In this document: positions 36,422 through 45,838 of the stretch, piece after piece
How the letters are laid out: every line of letters starts with the position of its first letter
Numbering within the stretch: the stretch's first letter is position 1
NCBI RefSeq assembly: GCF_025717005.1
Contig: NZ_JAOVZU010000003.1
Location: 174,348 to 238,347, forward strand
Source: Actinotalea endophytica
GTDB lineage: Bacteria > Actinomycetota > Actinomycetes > Actinomycetales > Cellulomonadaceae
Length of the DNA: 64,000 bases
Direction: 5' to 3'
The notes under the pieces: generated by a model
What the model was told of the DNA's origin: nothing
Seen by the model: the letters and a program-made list of their open reading frames with translations, nothing else
Databases searched by the model: none
Program-made: the position numbers and the translations under genes

Positions 36422-36441
36422 TGGGGCGCCGCCGCGCCCCA
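36422..36441 (+). terminator. terminator of the secreted-protein gene
   Basis: A perfect 8-bp stem TGGGGCGC/GCGCCCCA with a four-base loop, ten bases after the stop codon. Confidence 0.65.
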
Positions 36442-36502
36442 CGGGTGACGCCGCTCAGGTGAGCGCGACATCTCACAGGCGCAAACCCGCCCGAACGACG
36501 AA

Positions 36503-36531
36503 GGACCCGGCACCTCAGCGGTGTCGGGTCC
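36503..36531. terminator. terminator downstream of tRNA-Ala
   Basis: A 12-bp stem with one G-T pair and a TCAGC loop; on the minus strand it follows the tRNA by about 60 bases. Confidence 0.7.
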
Positions 36532-36591
36532 GTTCACATGCCCTTCGAGTCCTGGCCCCGCCCGAGGCGGGCAGTCCTCAGGACCTCTCGG

Positions 36592-36664
36592 TGGAGCTGA
36601 GGGGACTCGAACCCCTGACCCCCTGCATGCCATGCAGGTGCGCTACCAGCTGCGCCACAGCCCC
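36592..36664 (-). tRNA. tRNA-Ala (anticodon GGC)
   Basis: A 73-base cloverleaf on the minus strand. The acceptor stem starts GGGGCTG and ends CAGCTCC with discriminator A; the D arm is GCGCAGCTGGTAGCGC; the anticodon stem is CCTGC/GCAGG with loop ATGGCAT (GGC); and the T loop is GTTCGAGTC. CCA is not encoded. It decodes GCC, the most frequent alanine codon here. Confidence 0.97.
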
Positions 36665-36688
36665 GTTCCGCCCCGGAGGGCGGCGGCC

Positions 36689-36719
36689 AGTCTAGGCCAC
36701 GCGTGGCCCTCAGGGCCAA
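36689..36719 (-). promoter_or_regulatory. tRNA-Ala promoter
   Basis: Minus-strand TTGGCC (36714-36719) and TAGACT (36689-36694) with a 19-base spacer; transcription would begin about 20 bases before the tRNA. Confidence 0.5.
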
Positions 36720-36724
36720 TCCGC

Positions 36725-37417
36725 TCAGGCCCGCCAGGCGTCGGCGGTGCTCGACGGCAACGCCTCGCCGGGCAGTCCCGAGTTCCAGTCGTCCACCGCG
36801 ACCGCCGGGCCGAGGTTGTGCGACTCGAGGTACCACGTGCCCGGGTGCCGGCCACTCGGCCGGAGCAGCGACCAGTGCGCGTTGTGCAGGCCACCCATGC
36901 CGCGCCAGGACGCGTCGAGGCCAAGCAGCCCGGCGATCCCGAGGGTGATCGCAGCGCCGTGCGAGACGGCGACGATCGTCTCGTCGTCGCCGAGCGCCTC
37001 GGCGTGCTCGCGGACTGCCGCCGAGACGCGGTCGGCCACCTCCGTGCGGGTCTCCGCCCCGGTTCGCAACGGCTCCTCACGGCCGCGCCAGAGGGCGTAG
37101 TCCTCGGGCCACCGCTCGCGGATCTCGGCGAGGGTGCATCCCTCCCAGGCGCCGAAGGACCGCTCACGCAGGCGGGCGTCGACGTGCAGGGCGGCACCGG
37201 TCAGGTCGGCGAGGGCCGAGGCGGTCGCGAAGGCTCTGCCGAGGTCGGACGCCACGATCGTCGCCGGGCGGTGGCGCTGGGCGATGTGCTGCGCGCCCTG
37301 AGCGGCCTGCCACCGCCCCACGTCGTCCAGGGGGATGTCGATCTGGCCCTGCATCCGGCCCTCGGCGTTGTATGCGGTCCTGCCGTGCCGCCAGAGCACC
37401 ACCGCCCGAGCCGTCAC
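36725..37417 (-). CDS. histidine phosphatase family protein
   Basis: A 230-residue phosphoglycerate-mutase-fold phosphatase. The phospho-acceptor motif is RHG (His11) in VVLWRHGRTAYN, the acidic catalytic residue lies in RERSFGAWEG, and the second histidine is in VAVSHGAAI. Such enzymes dephosphorylate small metabolites; its position behind rsfS is common in actinobacteria but does not reveal the substrate. The GTG at 37417 overlaps the rsfS stop as GTGA and is read as translationally coupled. Confidence 0.92.
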   Translation of the reverse strand: MTARAVVLWRHGRTAYNAEGRMQGQIDIPLDDVGRWQAAQGAQHIAQRHRPATIVASDLGRAFATASALADLTGAALHVDARLRERSFGAWEGCTLAEIRERWPEDYALWRGREEPLRTGAETRTEVADRVSAAVREHAEALGDDETIVAVSHGAAITLGIAGLLGLDASWRGMGGLHNAHWSLLRPSGRHPGTWYLESHNLGPAVAVDDWNSGLPGEALPSSTADAWRA

Positions 37418-37797
37418 TCGGGCCCGTCCCCGACGTGCACGTCCTCCGGGAGCGTGACGAGTGGGCAGTCGGCCCACAGCCGCTCGAGCGCGTAGTAGAC
37501 GCGGTCCTCCGCGTGCTGCACGTGCACCACGACGTCACCGAAGTCGAGCAGCGCCCAGCGGCCCTCGCGCACGCCCTCGCGGCGGATCGCCTTGACGCCG
37601 ATCGCGTGCAGCGCCTCCTCGACCGCGTCGACGATCGCGACGACCTGACGCTCGTTCGTCCCGGACGCGATCAGGAACACGTCGGTCAGCACCAGGCGTT
37701 CGCTCACGTCGAGCGCGATGATCTCCTCGGCCTTGCGCGAGGACGCAGCTCGCGCGGCGGCATGGGCGACCTCCAGCGCGTGGCCGGATGCCGTCAT
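37414..37797 (-). CDS. rsfS: ribosomal silencing factor RsfS
   Basis: A 127-residue protein that binds ribosomal protein L14 and blocks subunit joining when nutrients fall. Family hallmarks are LDVSERLVLTDVFLIASGTNERQV, a VKAIRREGVREGRWALLDFGDVVVHV block and YYALERLW. The ATG at 37797 overlaps the previous stop by four bases. nadD lies one gene upstream, the usual arrangement with one insertion. Confidence 0.95.
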   Translation of the reverse strand: MTASGHALEVAHAAARAASSRKAEEIIALDVSERLVLTDVFLIASGTNERQVVAIVDAVEEALHAIGVKAIRREGVREGRWALLDFGDVVVHVQHAEDRVYYALERLWADCPLVTLPEDVHVGDGPE

Positions 37798-39623
37798 GAG
37801 GTGGGTGTCCAGGCGCTCGTCGCGACCGGCCCGGCCCCGGCGACGCTGCCGTCGGTGCCGTCGTCGCCACCACGGTCGACCACCATGGCGATGAGCACGC
37901 CGAGCACGAACGCCACGAGTGCGAGCGCGACCCAGTGCAGCCACGAGTACGGCCGCGACGGCGGGAGGTCCTCGTCGGCCTCGTCGTCCATCGGGTCGGG
38001 GTCCGCGCCCGCGACGCCGACCGTGCCGTGCGGCGCACCCCCGACGTCGCGGCGCTGACCGTTCCTCGCCGCCGGGACCTCGTCGACCCGGCCCGAGTCG
38101 AGCGTGGGCCACTGCGGCACCCCGATCTCCTCGGCCGACTCCGTCTCACCCAGCTCGGTCGAGCCGACATCCGTCCGGGCGCGATCGGTCGCCGCACCGC
38201 CACGTCCGAAACCGTTCGCGGGCGCGCCGCGGGACGGGACGTCCCGTGAGGGCGTGTCGACGGGAGGTGCCTGCCGCGAGGGCGTGGCCGCCGGCACCGC
38301 TGCGATCGGCTCCGGCGTGATGGTCGCCACGAACCCGGGACCCGCACCGGCACGCGGAGACGCCGCCGGCGCTCGTGCCGCCGACGCGGCAGCCGCCGCG
38401 GCACCGGCCGCGAACGCGGTGGTCGCCGTGGCGGCGTTGGCCGGGGTCCGCCGGACCGAAGGCGCCGTCGGGGACGCGCCCGGTGCGCCGGACTCCGACG
38501 AGCCTGATCCGGCGCCGTCGTCGGCGGACCCGCCCGGAGTCACGCGGTGACCCCGGTTCGGCCGCCCCTTCTCGGCTGCGATCCGCTCACGCTCGGCCGC
38601 GAGCACCCGCTCGCGTTCGGCGCGCTCGCGCATGATCTGGGCGGCCCGCTCCCGGGCGATCCGCGCGCGCTCCTCGTCGGTGGCCGTGCCGTCCGTGCCT
38701 GGCTGCGTCCCACCGGCGGCCTCGGAGCTGCCACCCGGCGCGGCCGCGCGCTCGCCCGGACGAGGCTGGCCGGGACGCCCCTGCCCGGTCTGGGCACTCC
38801 CGATGCCGGAGCCCTGGCGGGCCACCCGTGCGGCTCGTTCCTGCCGCTCGACCTCGGCCCGCTCTCGCTCGGAGCGCTCCCGCGCGGCGCGCTCCTGCGC
38901 GGCACGGACCCGCTCCAGCGCGACCTGCTCGCGCTCGGCCTGGGCCCGCGCGGCCTGGGCCCGGAGGGCCGCGGCGCGCTCCTCGGCGCTCGGCAGCTCG
39001 CCGGACGGCGGCGCCTCGACACCCGAGAGCCGCCCGTCGGCGCCGACCCGGCGGACGCCGCCGCTCACCCCCGGCGGGGTGACGGCGCTGCCCGGGATGG
39101 CCGGTGTCGCCGTGCGACGATCGCGCCGGGACGGCGAGGCGTCGGCGCGATGGCCGTTGCCCGTCGTCTGCTGAGGTGCGGGAGCCTGCTGACGCGCGGG
39201 TGCCTGCTGCACGCCGGGGCGTGCGAGCTCGGCGCTCGGCCTCACCGACACCCGAGGGGTCGGCGTGGTGGGCAGGTGCGGGGTCGGCGGGGGCTGCGAC
39301 CAGATCAGGCCGCCGGTGCCCTCGGCACGCGACGTCGGCTGCGCCCCGGTGTCCGGCTCGGGCTTCTGACGAAGCTCGCGTCGCGATGCCGGACGACTCA
39401 CCGGCGCCGGGCTCGCGCTCGGGGGGCCCGGGTTCGGGCGTGCGTCATCCGTCCGCGGACGCGGCCGGACCGCGTCCGTCTCGACTGCGTGGGTGCCCGT
39501 GCGGCCGTTCGCCGGCGGCGTGGGCGTGCCGGGGCTCGCGGCTGTCTGCGCCGCGAGGCGCCGCCGCTCCTCCTCACGCCGCCGTCGGCGCTCACCCCAG
39601 TCGCTGGGGAACTCCTCAACCAT
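37794..39623 (-). CDS. long disordered Arg/Ala/Pro-rich protein with C-terminal membrane helix
   Basis: A 609-residue protein of unknown function. It starts with a charged helix ([24 protein letters not shown]), followed by Pro/Ser/Thr linkers, a central Arg/Glu coiled coil (about 245-300 and 335-385, e.g. [12 protein letters not shown]-like runs) and more Ala/Pro-rich sequence. One membrane segment ([21 protein letters not shown], about 565-586) and a short outer tail end it. The start ATG at 39623 follows GAGGTC and overlaps nadD by eight bases. It resembles no domain I know; the topology suggests a cytoplasmic scaffold tied to the membrane. Confidence 0.75.
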   Translation of the reverse strand: MVEEFPSDWGERRRRREEERRRLAAQTAASPGTPTPPANGRTGTHAVETDAVRPRPRTDDARPNPGPPSASPAPVSRPASRRELRQKPEPDTGAQPTSRAEGTGGLIWSQPPPTPHLPTTPTPRVSVRPSAELARPGVQQAPARQQAPAPQQTTGNGHRADASPSRRDRRTATPAIPGSAVTPPGVSGGVRRVGADGRLSGVEAPPSGELPSAEERAAALRAQAARAQAEREQVALERVRAAQERAARERSERERAEVERQERAARVARQGSGIGSAQTGQGRPGQPRPGERAAAPGGSSEAAGGTQPGTDGTATDEERARIARERAAQIMRERAERERVLAAERERIAAEKGRPNRGHRVTPGGSADDGAGSGSSESGAPGASPTAPSVRRTPANAATATTAFAAGAAAAAASAARAPAASPRAGAGPGFVATITPEPIAAVPAATPSRQAPPVDTPSRDVPSRGAPANGFGRGGAATDRARTDVGSTELGETESAEEIGVPQWPTLDSGRVDEVPAARNGQRRDVGGAPHGTVGVAGADPDPMDDEADEDLPPSRPYSWLHWVALALVAFVLGVLIAMVVDRGGDDGTDGSVAGAGPVATSAWTPTS

Positions 39624-40218
39624 TCTGACCTCGATAAAGACCGTGCTTCGCGATGTACTGGACCACACCGTCGGGCACGAGGTACCAGACCGGTTCCCCG
39701 GCGCGCGCACGTCGACGGCAGTCCGTCGACGAGATCGCAAGCGCCGGGATCTCGACCTCGGTCACAGCATCAGGGGGGACGCCGTCGAGCGTCAGAGCGT
39801 GACCTGGTCGCGTGACCGCGACGAAGTGGGCCATGGACCACAGGCGCTCGACGTCACGCCACGCAAGGATCTGCGCGACTGCGTCCGCACCGGTGATGAA
39901 GTAGATGTCGGCATCCGGGCGCTGCGACCTGAGGTCAGAAAGTGTGTCGATCGTGTAGGTGATCCCTGGACGATCGAGGTCGACGCGGCTCACCGTGAAG
40001 CGTGGGTTCGCTGCGGTGGCGATCACCGCCATGAGGTAGCGGTGCTCCGGCTCGGTGACCACCGGGTGGTCCTTCATCGTCGGCCGGCCGGTCGGGACGA
40101 ACACGACCTCGTCGAGGTCGAGGCGATGGGCGACCTCGCTCGCGGCCACCAGGTGTCCGTGGTGAATGGGGTCGAAGGTGCCCCCCATCACCCCCACCCT
40201 GGGTCGTCGCTCGGTCAT
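39616..40218 (-). CDS. nadD: nicotinate-nucleotide adenylyltransferase
   Basis: A 200-residue nucleotidyltransferase making deamido-NAD from nicotinate mononucleotide and ATP. The dinucleotide motif [10 protein letters not shown] is at 13-22 and the second substrate motif ISSTDCRRR near 170. Length and motifs fit NadD well. The ATG at 40218 is 45 bases after the small membrane-protein stop. Confidence 0.96.
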   Translation of the reverse strand: MTERRPRVGVMGGTFDPIHHGHLVAASEVAHRLDLDEVVFVPTGRPTMKDHPVVTEPEHRYLMAVIATAANPRFTVSRVDLDRPGITYTIDTLSDLRSQRPDADIYFITGADAVAQILAWRDVERLWSMAHFVAVTRPGHALTLDGVPPDAVTEVEIPALAISSTDCRRRARAGEPVWYLVPDGVVQYIAKHGLYRGQNG

Positions 40219-40263
40219 CCGATTGCGCCTGCCCCGCTCTCGTGGTCGTCGGTGCTTGTGTCC

Positions 40264-40413
40264 TCAGTGCTTGTTGCCCGCGTTGCGGAACGCGTAGGTC
40301 AGGGCGAGCAGACCCAGCAGGATCCCCCCGGCGACCAGGCCGAACCCGACCGGCGACAGGACCGCTGTGCCGGCGGCCTCCGACTCGACGGCGGCGAACA
40401 GGGCGATCGTCAC
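40264..40413 (-). CDS. small single-pass membrane protein
   Basis: A 49-residue protein: MTIALFAAVESEAAGTAVLS, then a membrane segment (VGFGLVAGGILLGLLALTYAF) and the end RNAGNKH. The same kind of tail (LALTYAFRN..NKH) is familiar from small proteins between proA and nadD in actinobacteria. GTG at 40413 is chosen because GGAGG stands five bases before it; a longer frame from GTG at 40476 lacks a ribosome site. The role is unknown. The 123 bases between it and proA show no other feature. Confidence 0.72.
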   Translation of the reverse strand: MTIALFAAVESEAAGTAVLSPVGFGLVAGGILLGLLALTYAFRNAGNKH

Positions 40414-40536
40414 ATCGACCTCCAGGTCGGGGGGCTCGCCCGCAGATGCGGGCACGACAAGACGAAAGTCTCTCACGACCGGGCCGAGGACGACCGCACC
40501 CGACTCGGTCAGTCGGGTGACACGAGACGAACTGGG

Positions 40537-41838
40537 TCAGGGCCGGACGTGACCGTCGCCCAGCACGTGCCAGACCGTCGTGGTGAGCTCCGCGAGGCCC
40601 ATCGGACCGCGGGCGTGCATCTTCTGGGTGGAGATGCCGATCTCCGCCCCGAGCCCGAACTGCCCCCCGTCGGTGAACCGCGTCGAGGCGTTCACCGCCA
40701 CGACGGCGGAGTCGAGCTCGGTCGTGAACCGCTCGGCCGAGGCGAGATCCGCCGTCACGATCGCCTCGGTGTGACCCGAGGACCACCGCAGGATGTGCTC
40801 GATCGCGTCGTCCAGGCTGTCCACCACACGCACCGCGAGGTCCAGGGAGAGGTACTCGGTCGCCCAGTCCTCCTCGGTCGCGGGCACCGTCGGCACGCCA
40901 CCGGCCGCCTCCCGCGCCACGGCGGCAGTGCGGTCGTCGACGTGCAGCGTGACGCCGGCGTCGTGCAGCGCGCGCAGCGCCGCGGGCAGGAAGGCGTCCA
41001 CCGCGTCGCCGTGCACCAGCAGCGTCTCGGCAGCGTTGCACACGCCGACGCGCTGGGTCTTGGAGTTCAGCACGATCGGCAGGGCCATCGCCGGGTCCGC
41101 GCCGGCATCGACGTACACGTGGCAGTTGCCGACGCCGGTCTCGACCACCGGGACGCTGGACTCGCGCACGACCGTCTGGATCAGGTCGGCGCCGCCGCGG
41201 GGCACCAGCAGGTCCACCAGGCCCCGGGCGTGCATCAGGGCGACGGCGCCCGGGCGGCCGAAGGCGTCGATCGACTGGACGGCGTCGGCCGGCAGCCCGA
41301 CCTTCTCCAGCGCGCCGCGGAGCACCTCGACGATCACCGTGTTCGAGTGCAGCGCGGCCGACCCGCCGCGCAGGATCGCCGCGTTGCCGCTCTTGAGCGC
41401 GAGCCCGGCGGCGTCCACGGTGACGTTCGGGCGCGCCTCGTAGATCATCCCGACCACGCCCATCGGCACCCGCACCTGCCGCAGGCGGATCCCGTTCGGC
41501 AGCGTGGAGCCGCGCACCACCTCTCCCACGGGGTCCGGGAGCCCCGCGAGCTCGCGCAGTGCGTCGGCGATGGCCCCGACCCGTGCCGTGGTCAGCGCGA
41601 GCCGGTCCAGCAGACCCGGGGACATCCCGCCCGCACGGCCGGCCTCGAGGTCGAGCGCGTTGGCCGCGACGATCTCGTCCGCCGCGGCGACCAGAGCGTC
41701 GGCCATCGTGTGCAGGGCCGCGTCCTTGGTGGCCCGCGTCGCACGGCCGAGCACCCGGCCGGCCACCTTGGCGCGCCGCGCGACGTCGCGCACCGCCTGC
41801 TCGACGTCGGTCTTCTGCGGCTCGGCCGTGGTGGTCAT
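40537..41838 (-). CDS. proA: glutamate-5-semialdehyde dehydrogenase
   Basis: A 433-residue NADPH-dependent enzyme reducing glutamyl-5-phosphate, the second step of proline synthesis. Recognisable motifs are [44 protein letters not shown] and the catalytic cysteine in [11 protein letters not shown] (near 267). The ATG at 41838 stands six bases after TACCCT with no ribosome site, so it appears to have its own leaderless promoter besides any readthrough from proB. Confidence 0.96.
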   Translation of the reverse strand: MTTTAEPQKTDVEQAVRDVARRAKVAGRVLGRATRATKDAALHTMADALVAAADEIVAANALDLEAGRAGGMSPGLLDRLALTTARVGAIADALRELAGLPDPVGEVVRGSTLPNGIRLRQVRVPMGVVGMIYEARPNVTVDAAGLALKSGNAAILRGGSAALHSNTVIVEVLRGALEKVGLPADAVQSIDAFGRPGAVALMHARGLVDLLVPRGGADLIQTVVRESSVPVVETGVGNCHVYVDAGADPAMALPIVLNSKTQRVGVCNAAETLLVHGDAVDAFLPAALRALHDAGVTLHVDDRTAAVAREAAGGVPTVPATEEDWATEYLSLDLAVRVVDSLDDAIEHILRWSSGHTEAIVTADLASAERFTTELDSAVVAVNASTRFTDGGQFGLGAEIGISTQKMHARGPMGLAELTTTVWHVLGDGHVRP

Positions 41839-41844
41839 GGCCCC

Positions 41845-41850
41845 AGGGTA
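41845..41850 (-). promoter_or_regulatory. -10 element TACCCT, leaderless proA promoter
   Basis: TACCCT on the minus strand in the 43-base gap after proB, six bases before the proA ATG. Confidence 0.5.
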
Positions 41851-41881
41851 GACAGCACGGGCCGAGGGCGGTCCGGACCGT

Positions 41882-43009
41882 TCACCGACGGTGGTGCCGG
41901 ACGACGGCCAGGTGATCGCGGTGCACGACCTCCCGGTCGTGGCCGAGCTCGTCGCGCAGCGTCGCCGACGACTTCCCGAGCACTCGCGGCAGCTCCGCCG
42001 AGGCGTACCCGACGACGCCACGCGCGACCACCACGCCGTCGACGTCCGTGAGCTCGACCACGTCACCGGCGTCGAAGTCGCCGTCCACCCCCACGATGCC
42101 GGCCGCGAGCAGCGACTTCTTGCCGACCGTGATGGCCCGCACCGCCCCGTCGTCCAGGACCACGCGGCCCGCGGCCCGCGCTGCGTGCGCGACCCACAGC
42201 CGCCGCGCGTTCTTGCGCGAGCCGGTCGCCGCGAACCAGGTGCCCACCTGCTCGCCGGCGAGCGCGGCGCCGACGTTGGCCGCCGAGGTGAGCAGCACCG
42301 GGATGCCCGAACCGGTGGCGATCGACGCGGCGTCGAGCTTGGTGACCATGCCGCCGGTGCCGACGTCGCTCCCGCTCCCGCCGATCTCGACCTCGGCGAG
42401 GTCCTCCGGCCCGGTGACCGTCTCGATCCGGCGGGCGCCCTCGTGGTCCGGCGGCGCGTCGTAGAGGGCGTCGACGTCGGACAGCAGCACGAGCGCATCT
42501 GCCCTGGTCAGGTGCGAGACCAGCGCGGCGAGCCGGTCGTTGTCGCCGAACCGGATCTCGTGCGTGGCCACGGTGTCGTTCTCGTTGACGATCGGCAGCA
42601 CGCCGAGGTCGAGCAGACGGTCGAGCGTGCGCAGCGCGTTGCGGTAGTGGGCTCGGCTCACGACGTCCTCGACGGTGAGCAGCACCTGGCCGACCTGCTG
42701 CCCGTGGTGCGCGAACGCCTCGGTGTAGTGCGCCATCAGGAGCCCCTGGCCGACGCTCGCGGCCGCCTGCGCGGTGGCGAGGTCCCGCGGGCGGCCGTTC
42801 ATGCCGAGCGGCCCGAGGCCCGCCGCGATCGCACCGGACGAGACCAGGACCAGCTGCTGGCCGCTCGCCCGGTGCTCGGCGAGCACGTCGGACAGCGCCT
42901 CGACCGCGGCGACGTCGAGCCGCCCATCCGCACCGGTGAGCGAGGACGAGCCGACCTTCACCACGACGCGGTGCGCGCCGGCGAGGGTCTCACGAGTCAC
43001 GCGCCGCAT
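41882..43009 (-). CDS. proB: glutamate 5-kinase
   Basis: A 375-residue enzyme for the first proline step. The amino-acid kinase domain (about 10-260) has [25 protein letters not shown] and the [12 protein letters not shown] loop; the C-terminal PUA domain (about 280-370) is present, as in feedback-inhibited forms. ATG at 43009 lacks a good ribosome site; GTG at 43000 (MTRETLAG) is an alternative. The genes expected upstream (obg) are 4.9 kb away because of an inserted segment. Confidence 0.95.
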   Translation of the reverse strand: MRRVTRETLAGAHRVVVKVGSSSLTGADGRLDVAAVEALSDVLAEHRASGQQLVLVSSGAIAAGLGPLGMNGRPRDLATAQAAASVGQGLLMAHYTEAFAHHGQQVGQVLLTVEDVVSRAHYRNALRTLDRLLDLGVLPIVNENDTVATHEIRFGDNDRLAALVSHLTRADALVLLSDVDALYDAPPDHEGARRIETVTGPEDLAEVEIGGSGSDVGTGGMVTKLDAASIATGSGIPVLLTSAANVGAALAGEQVGTWFAATGSRKNARRLWVAHAARAAGRVVLDDGAVRAITVGKKSLLAAGIVGVDGDFDAGDVVELTDVDGVVVARGVVGYASAELPRVLGKSSATLRDELGHDREVVHRDHLAVVRHHRR

Positions 43010-43095
43010 TCTGCCGCGTCACGGCACCGGCGCGCCGAGGCGTCCGTCGCTCGGTCGCCGCCCGGTCCCCGATCGGTCGTCGCCCAGCCCTCGCT

Positions 43096-43139
43096 CGATC
43101 GAGGCTCGATCGAGGCTCGGTCGACGCTCGGTCGACGCT
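43096..43139. repeat. four 11-base tandem repeats
   Basis: Two CGATCGAGGCT units followed by two CGGTCGACGCT units. They lie in the 181-base gap between the divergent proB and glycerate kinase genes, near one end of the inserted segment. Confidence 0.85.
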
Positions 43140-43190
43140 CCAGCCGTGCCGGTCGTCGCCGCGACCGCGGAGCGTGCCAGGCTGACCCCC

Positions 43191-44279
43191 GTGCGGGTCG
43201 TGCTGGCGCCGGACTCCTTCAAGGAGTCGATGACGGCCGCGGAGGCGGTCGCCGCGATGGCCCGTGGGGTAGCTCGGGGCCGGCCGGACGCCACGGTGGT
43301 CGCCGCGCCGATGGCCGACGGCGGCGAGGGCACCGCCGCGACCCTGGTCGACGCGCTGGGCGGCCGGATGCTCGAGACCGGGGCGAGGGACGCCCTCGGC
43401 CGACCCCGCCTCGCCCGGATCGGCCTGACGCGCACCGGGCTGGCCGTGGTGGAGAGCGCGGAGGCGATCGGCCTCGCTCTGCTCGCGCCGTCCGAACGGG
43501 ACCCGGTCGCCGCGTCGAGCGTCGGTCTGGCGGACCTGTTGCACGCGGCCTGGCGGGCGGGCGCCGACCGCGTGCTGGTCGGGCTCGGCGGGTCGGCGAC
43601 GACGGACGCAGGCGTCGGGATGCTCGCCGAGCTCGGTGCGCGGGTGCTGCCCGGCCCGGAGGTCCTGGTCGAGGACTGGTCGGAGCTCGGCGGGCTCGAC
43701 CTGACCGGCCTGGACGAACGGCTCGGGCGGGTCCGGGTGGCCGTGGACGTCACGAACCCGCTGCTGGGCCCTCGGGGCGCGGCCGCGGTGTTCGCCCCGC
43801 AGAAGGGTGCCGACGCCGGTCAGGTGGCGCTGCTCGAGCGCCGGTTGGCCCGCGTCGAGGAGGCTCTGCGCGCCGCGGGGCACGACGTCGCGGGCCGGCC
43901 CGGGGCCGGCGCCGCAGGTGGCCTCGGCGCCGCCTTCCTCGCCGCGGGCGCGCCGACCGCTCCGGGCGTGGACCTCGTCGCGGACGCGGTCGGGCTCACC
44001 GCGGCGCTGCGGGGGGCCGATCTCGTGCTCACCGGGGAGGGCCGGGTGGACGCGCAGACGCCGCACGGCAAGGTGGTCTCCGGGGTGGCCCGACGGGCCC
44101 GCGAGGCGGGTGCCCGGGTGGTCGTCCTGGCCGGCAGTCTCGGGCCGGGCTGGGAGGCCGTCACCTCGCTGGTCGACGACGTGGTCGCGATCGGCCGGCC
44201 CGACCGCCCGCTCGCCGAGGCCCTCGCGACCGGGCCGGACGACCTCGCCGATGCCGCGGCGGCCGTCGTGACCGGTTAG
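43191..44279 (+). CDS. glycerate kinase
   Basis: A 362-residue member of the bacterial glycerate kinase family 1 (GarK/GlxK type), phosphorylating glycerate with ATP. Family motifs are LAPDSFKESMTAAEAVAAM at the start, PMADGGEGTAATLV, GGSATTDAGVGMLAELGA and LTGEGRVDAQTPHGKVVSGVA. GTG at 43191 is chosen because the conserved VVLAPDSFK begins there; CAGGCT seven bases upstream suggests a leaderless start. Its stop overlaps the convergent hydantoinase stop in TTAG. Confidence 0.92.
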   Translation: MRVVLAPDSFKESMTAAEAVAAMARGVARGRPDATVVAAPMADGGEGTAATLVDALGGRMLETGARDALGRPRLARIGLTRTGLAVVESAEAIGLALLAPSERDPVAASSVGLADLLHAAWRAGADRVLVGLGGSATTDAGVGMLAELGARVLPGPEVLVEDWSELGGLDLTGLDERLGRVRVAVDVTNPLLGPRGAAAVFAPQKGADAGQVALLERRLARVEEALRAAGHDVAGRPGAGAAGGLGAAFLAAGAPTAPGVDLVADAVGLTAALRGADLVLTGEGRVDAQTPHGKVVSGVARRAREAGARVVVLAGSLGPGWEAVTSLVDDVVAIGRPDRPLAEALATGPDDLADAAAAVVTG

Positions 44280-45838
44280 GCGGGGCTCTCCCCCGGCTCG
44301 CTCCCGTCCGTCACGCCACCTGACGACGGTCCCCAACCACCCCCGCCCGGCGTGACCACCGTCACCACGTCACCGGCACCCAGGTGCGTGGCCACCTTCG
44401 GCGGCAGGTCGACCGCACCGGTGCCGTCGTCCACCAGGTTGCGGCCCATCGCGCCGTCCGCTCCCCCCGCGAGCCCGGCCGGGGCGTGTCGACGCCGGTC
44501 GGTGAGCAGGTTCAGGTTCGCCTCCTCCAGCACCCGGATCGCCCGGATCACACCGTCGCCGCCGCGGTGCGCACCGGGACCTCCCGAGCCGTCGGCCAGC
44601 TCGTAGCGCTCCACCCGCATCGGGTACTCGAGCTCGAGGGCCTCGATCGGCGTGTTCAGCGTGTTCGTCATGCCCACGTGCACACCGGACGGGCCGTCCG
44701 CCGAGCTCGAGGCTCCCTGCCCCCCGGCGACGGTCTCGTAGTACGTCCAGCCGCGCCCGCCGATGACCGTGTTGTTCATCGTCCCGGCGCCGCCCGCCGG
44801 GACGTCGGCGACCTGCGCGAGCGCGGCGAGGACCGCGTCGGCCACGCGCTGGCTGGTCTCGACGTTCCCCGCCACCACGGCGTGCGGCGGACGCGCGTTG
44901 ACCAGCGACCCCTCGGGCGCCCGGATCTCCAGCGGCACGTACGTCCCGGCGCAGGCCGGCACGTCGTCGGGCAGGAGGACGCGCAGCGCGAAGAAGCAGG
45001 CCGACCTGGTCACCGCGAGCGGGCAGTTGACGTTGCCCTCGACCGCGTCCGACGTGCCGGCGAGGTCGATCGTCGCCGCGTCGCCGTCGATCGTCACGGC
45101 CACCCGGATCGGGATGTCGGCGTCGGTCACGCCGTCGCCCTCGAGCTCGGTCTCGGCCCGGTAGACGCCGTCCGGCAGGGCGCGCAGCGCCTCGCGGGTG
45201 CGCCGCTCGGCGTACGCCAGGACCTCGTCGAACCCGGCCAGCAACGTCGGCAGGCCGAACCGGTCGACCAGCTGCACGACCCGGCGGGCACCGGTCCGGT
45301 TCGCCGCGGCCTGAGCCCGGAAGTCGCCCCGCCGCAGCCGCGGCGTACGGGAGTTGGCGCAGACCAGCTCGAGCACCTCGTCGGTCAGCCTGACCGGCGG
45401 GATGACCAGGCCCTCCTGCCACAGGTCGCGTGACGCGGCAGGCATCGATCCCGGGGACATCCCGCCGACGTCGGAGTGGTGCGCGCGGGTCACCGCGTAG
45501 GCGACGACCTCACCGTCGACGCCCACGGGCGTCACGAGCGTCACGTCGGGCAGGTGGGTGCCGCCGGTGTACGGGTCGTTGAGGATCCAGGTCTCCCCCG
45601 GCCGGGCGCCCCGCTCGCGCACCGCCGCCACGGACTCGGGCATGGCGCCGAGGTGCACCGGGATGTGCTCGGCCTGGGCCACGAGGCGCGCCTGTGCGTC
45701 GAAGACCGCTGCCGAGCAGTCCCGTCGCTCCTTGATGTTCGACGAGTACGCCGACCGCACCAGGACGGTCCCCATCTCCTCGGCGATCCCGGCGAGCGCG
45801 CTGCGCAGCACCGACAGGGTGATCGGGTCGAGGCTCAC
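44276..45838 (-). CDS. hydantoinase B / oxoprolinase family protein
   Basis: A 520-residue HyuB-type subunit. The family start LDPITLSVLRSALAGIAEEMGTVLVRSAYSSNIKERRDCS and the metal-binding-type segments WILNDPYTGGTHLPDVTLV and HHSDVGGMSPGSM are clear. With HyuA it hydrolyses cyclic amides using ATP (hydantoins, 5-oxoproline or acetophenone-type carboxylation cannot be told apart here). The GTG at 45838 follows a perfect GGAGGAGG ribosome site and overlaps the HyuA stop. Confidence 0.92.
   Translation of the reverse strand: MSLDPITLSVLRSALAGIAEEMGTVLVRSAYSSNIKERRDCSAAVFDAQARLVAQAEHIPVHLGAMPESVAAVRERGARPGETWILNDPYTGGTHLPDVTLVTPVGVDGEVVAYAVTRAHHSDVGGMSPGSMPAASRDLWQEGLVIPPVRLTDEVLELVCANSRTPRLRRGDFRAQAAANRTGARRVVQLVDRFGLPTLLAGFDEVLAYAERRTREALRALPDGVYRAETELEGDGVTDADIPIRVAVTIDGDAATIDLAGTSDAVEGNVNCPLAVTRSACFFALRVLLPDDVPACAGTYVPLEIRAPEGSLVNARPPHAVVAGNVETSQRVADAVLAALAQVADVPAGGAGTMNNTVIGGRGWTYYETVAGGQGASSSADGPSGVHVGMTNTLNTPIEALELEYPMRVERYELADGSGGPGAHRGGDGVIRAIRVLEEANLNLLTDRRRHAPAGLAGGADGAMGRNLVDDGTGAVDLPPKVATHLGAGDVVTVVTPGGGGWGPSSGGVTDGSEPGESPA

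Noticed and set aside
43096-43139. Insertion-sequence end or attachment site
   Set aside because: No transposase, integrase, target duplication or tRNA gene is at this junction; only short tandem repeats are seen.
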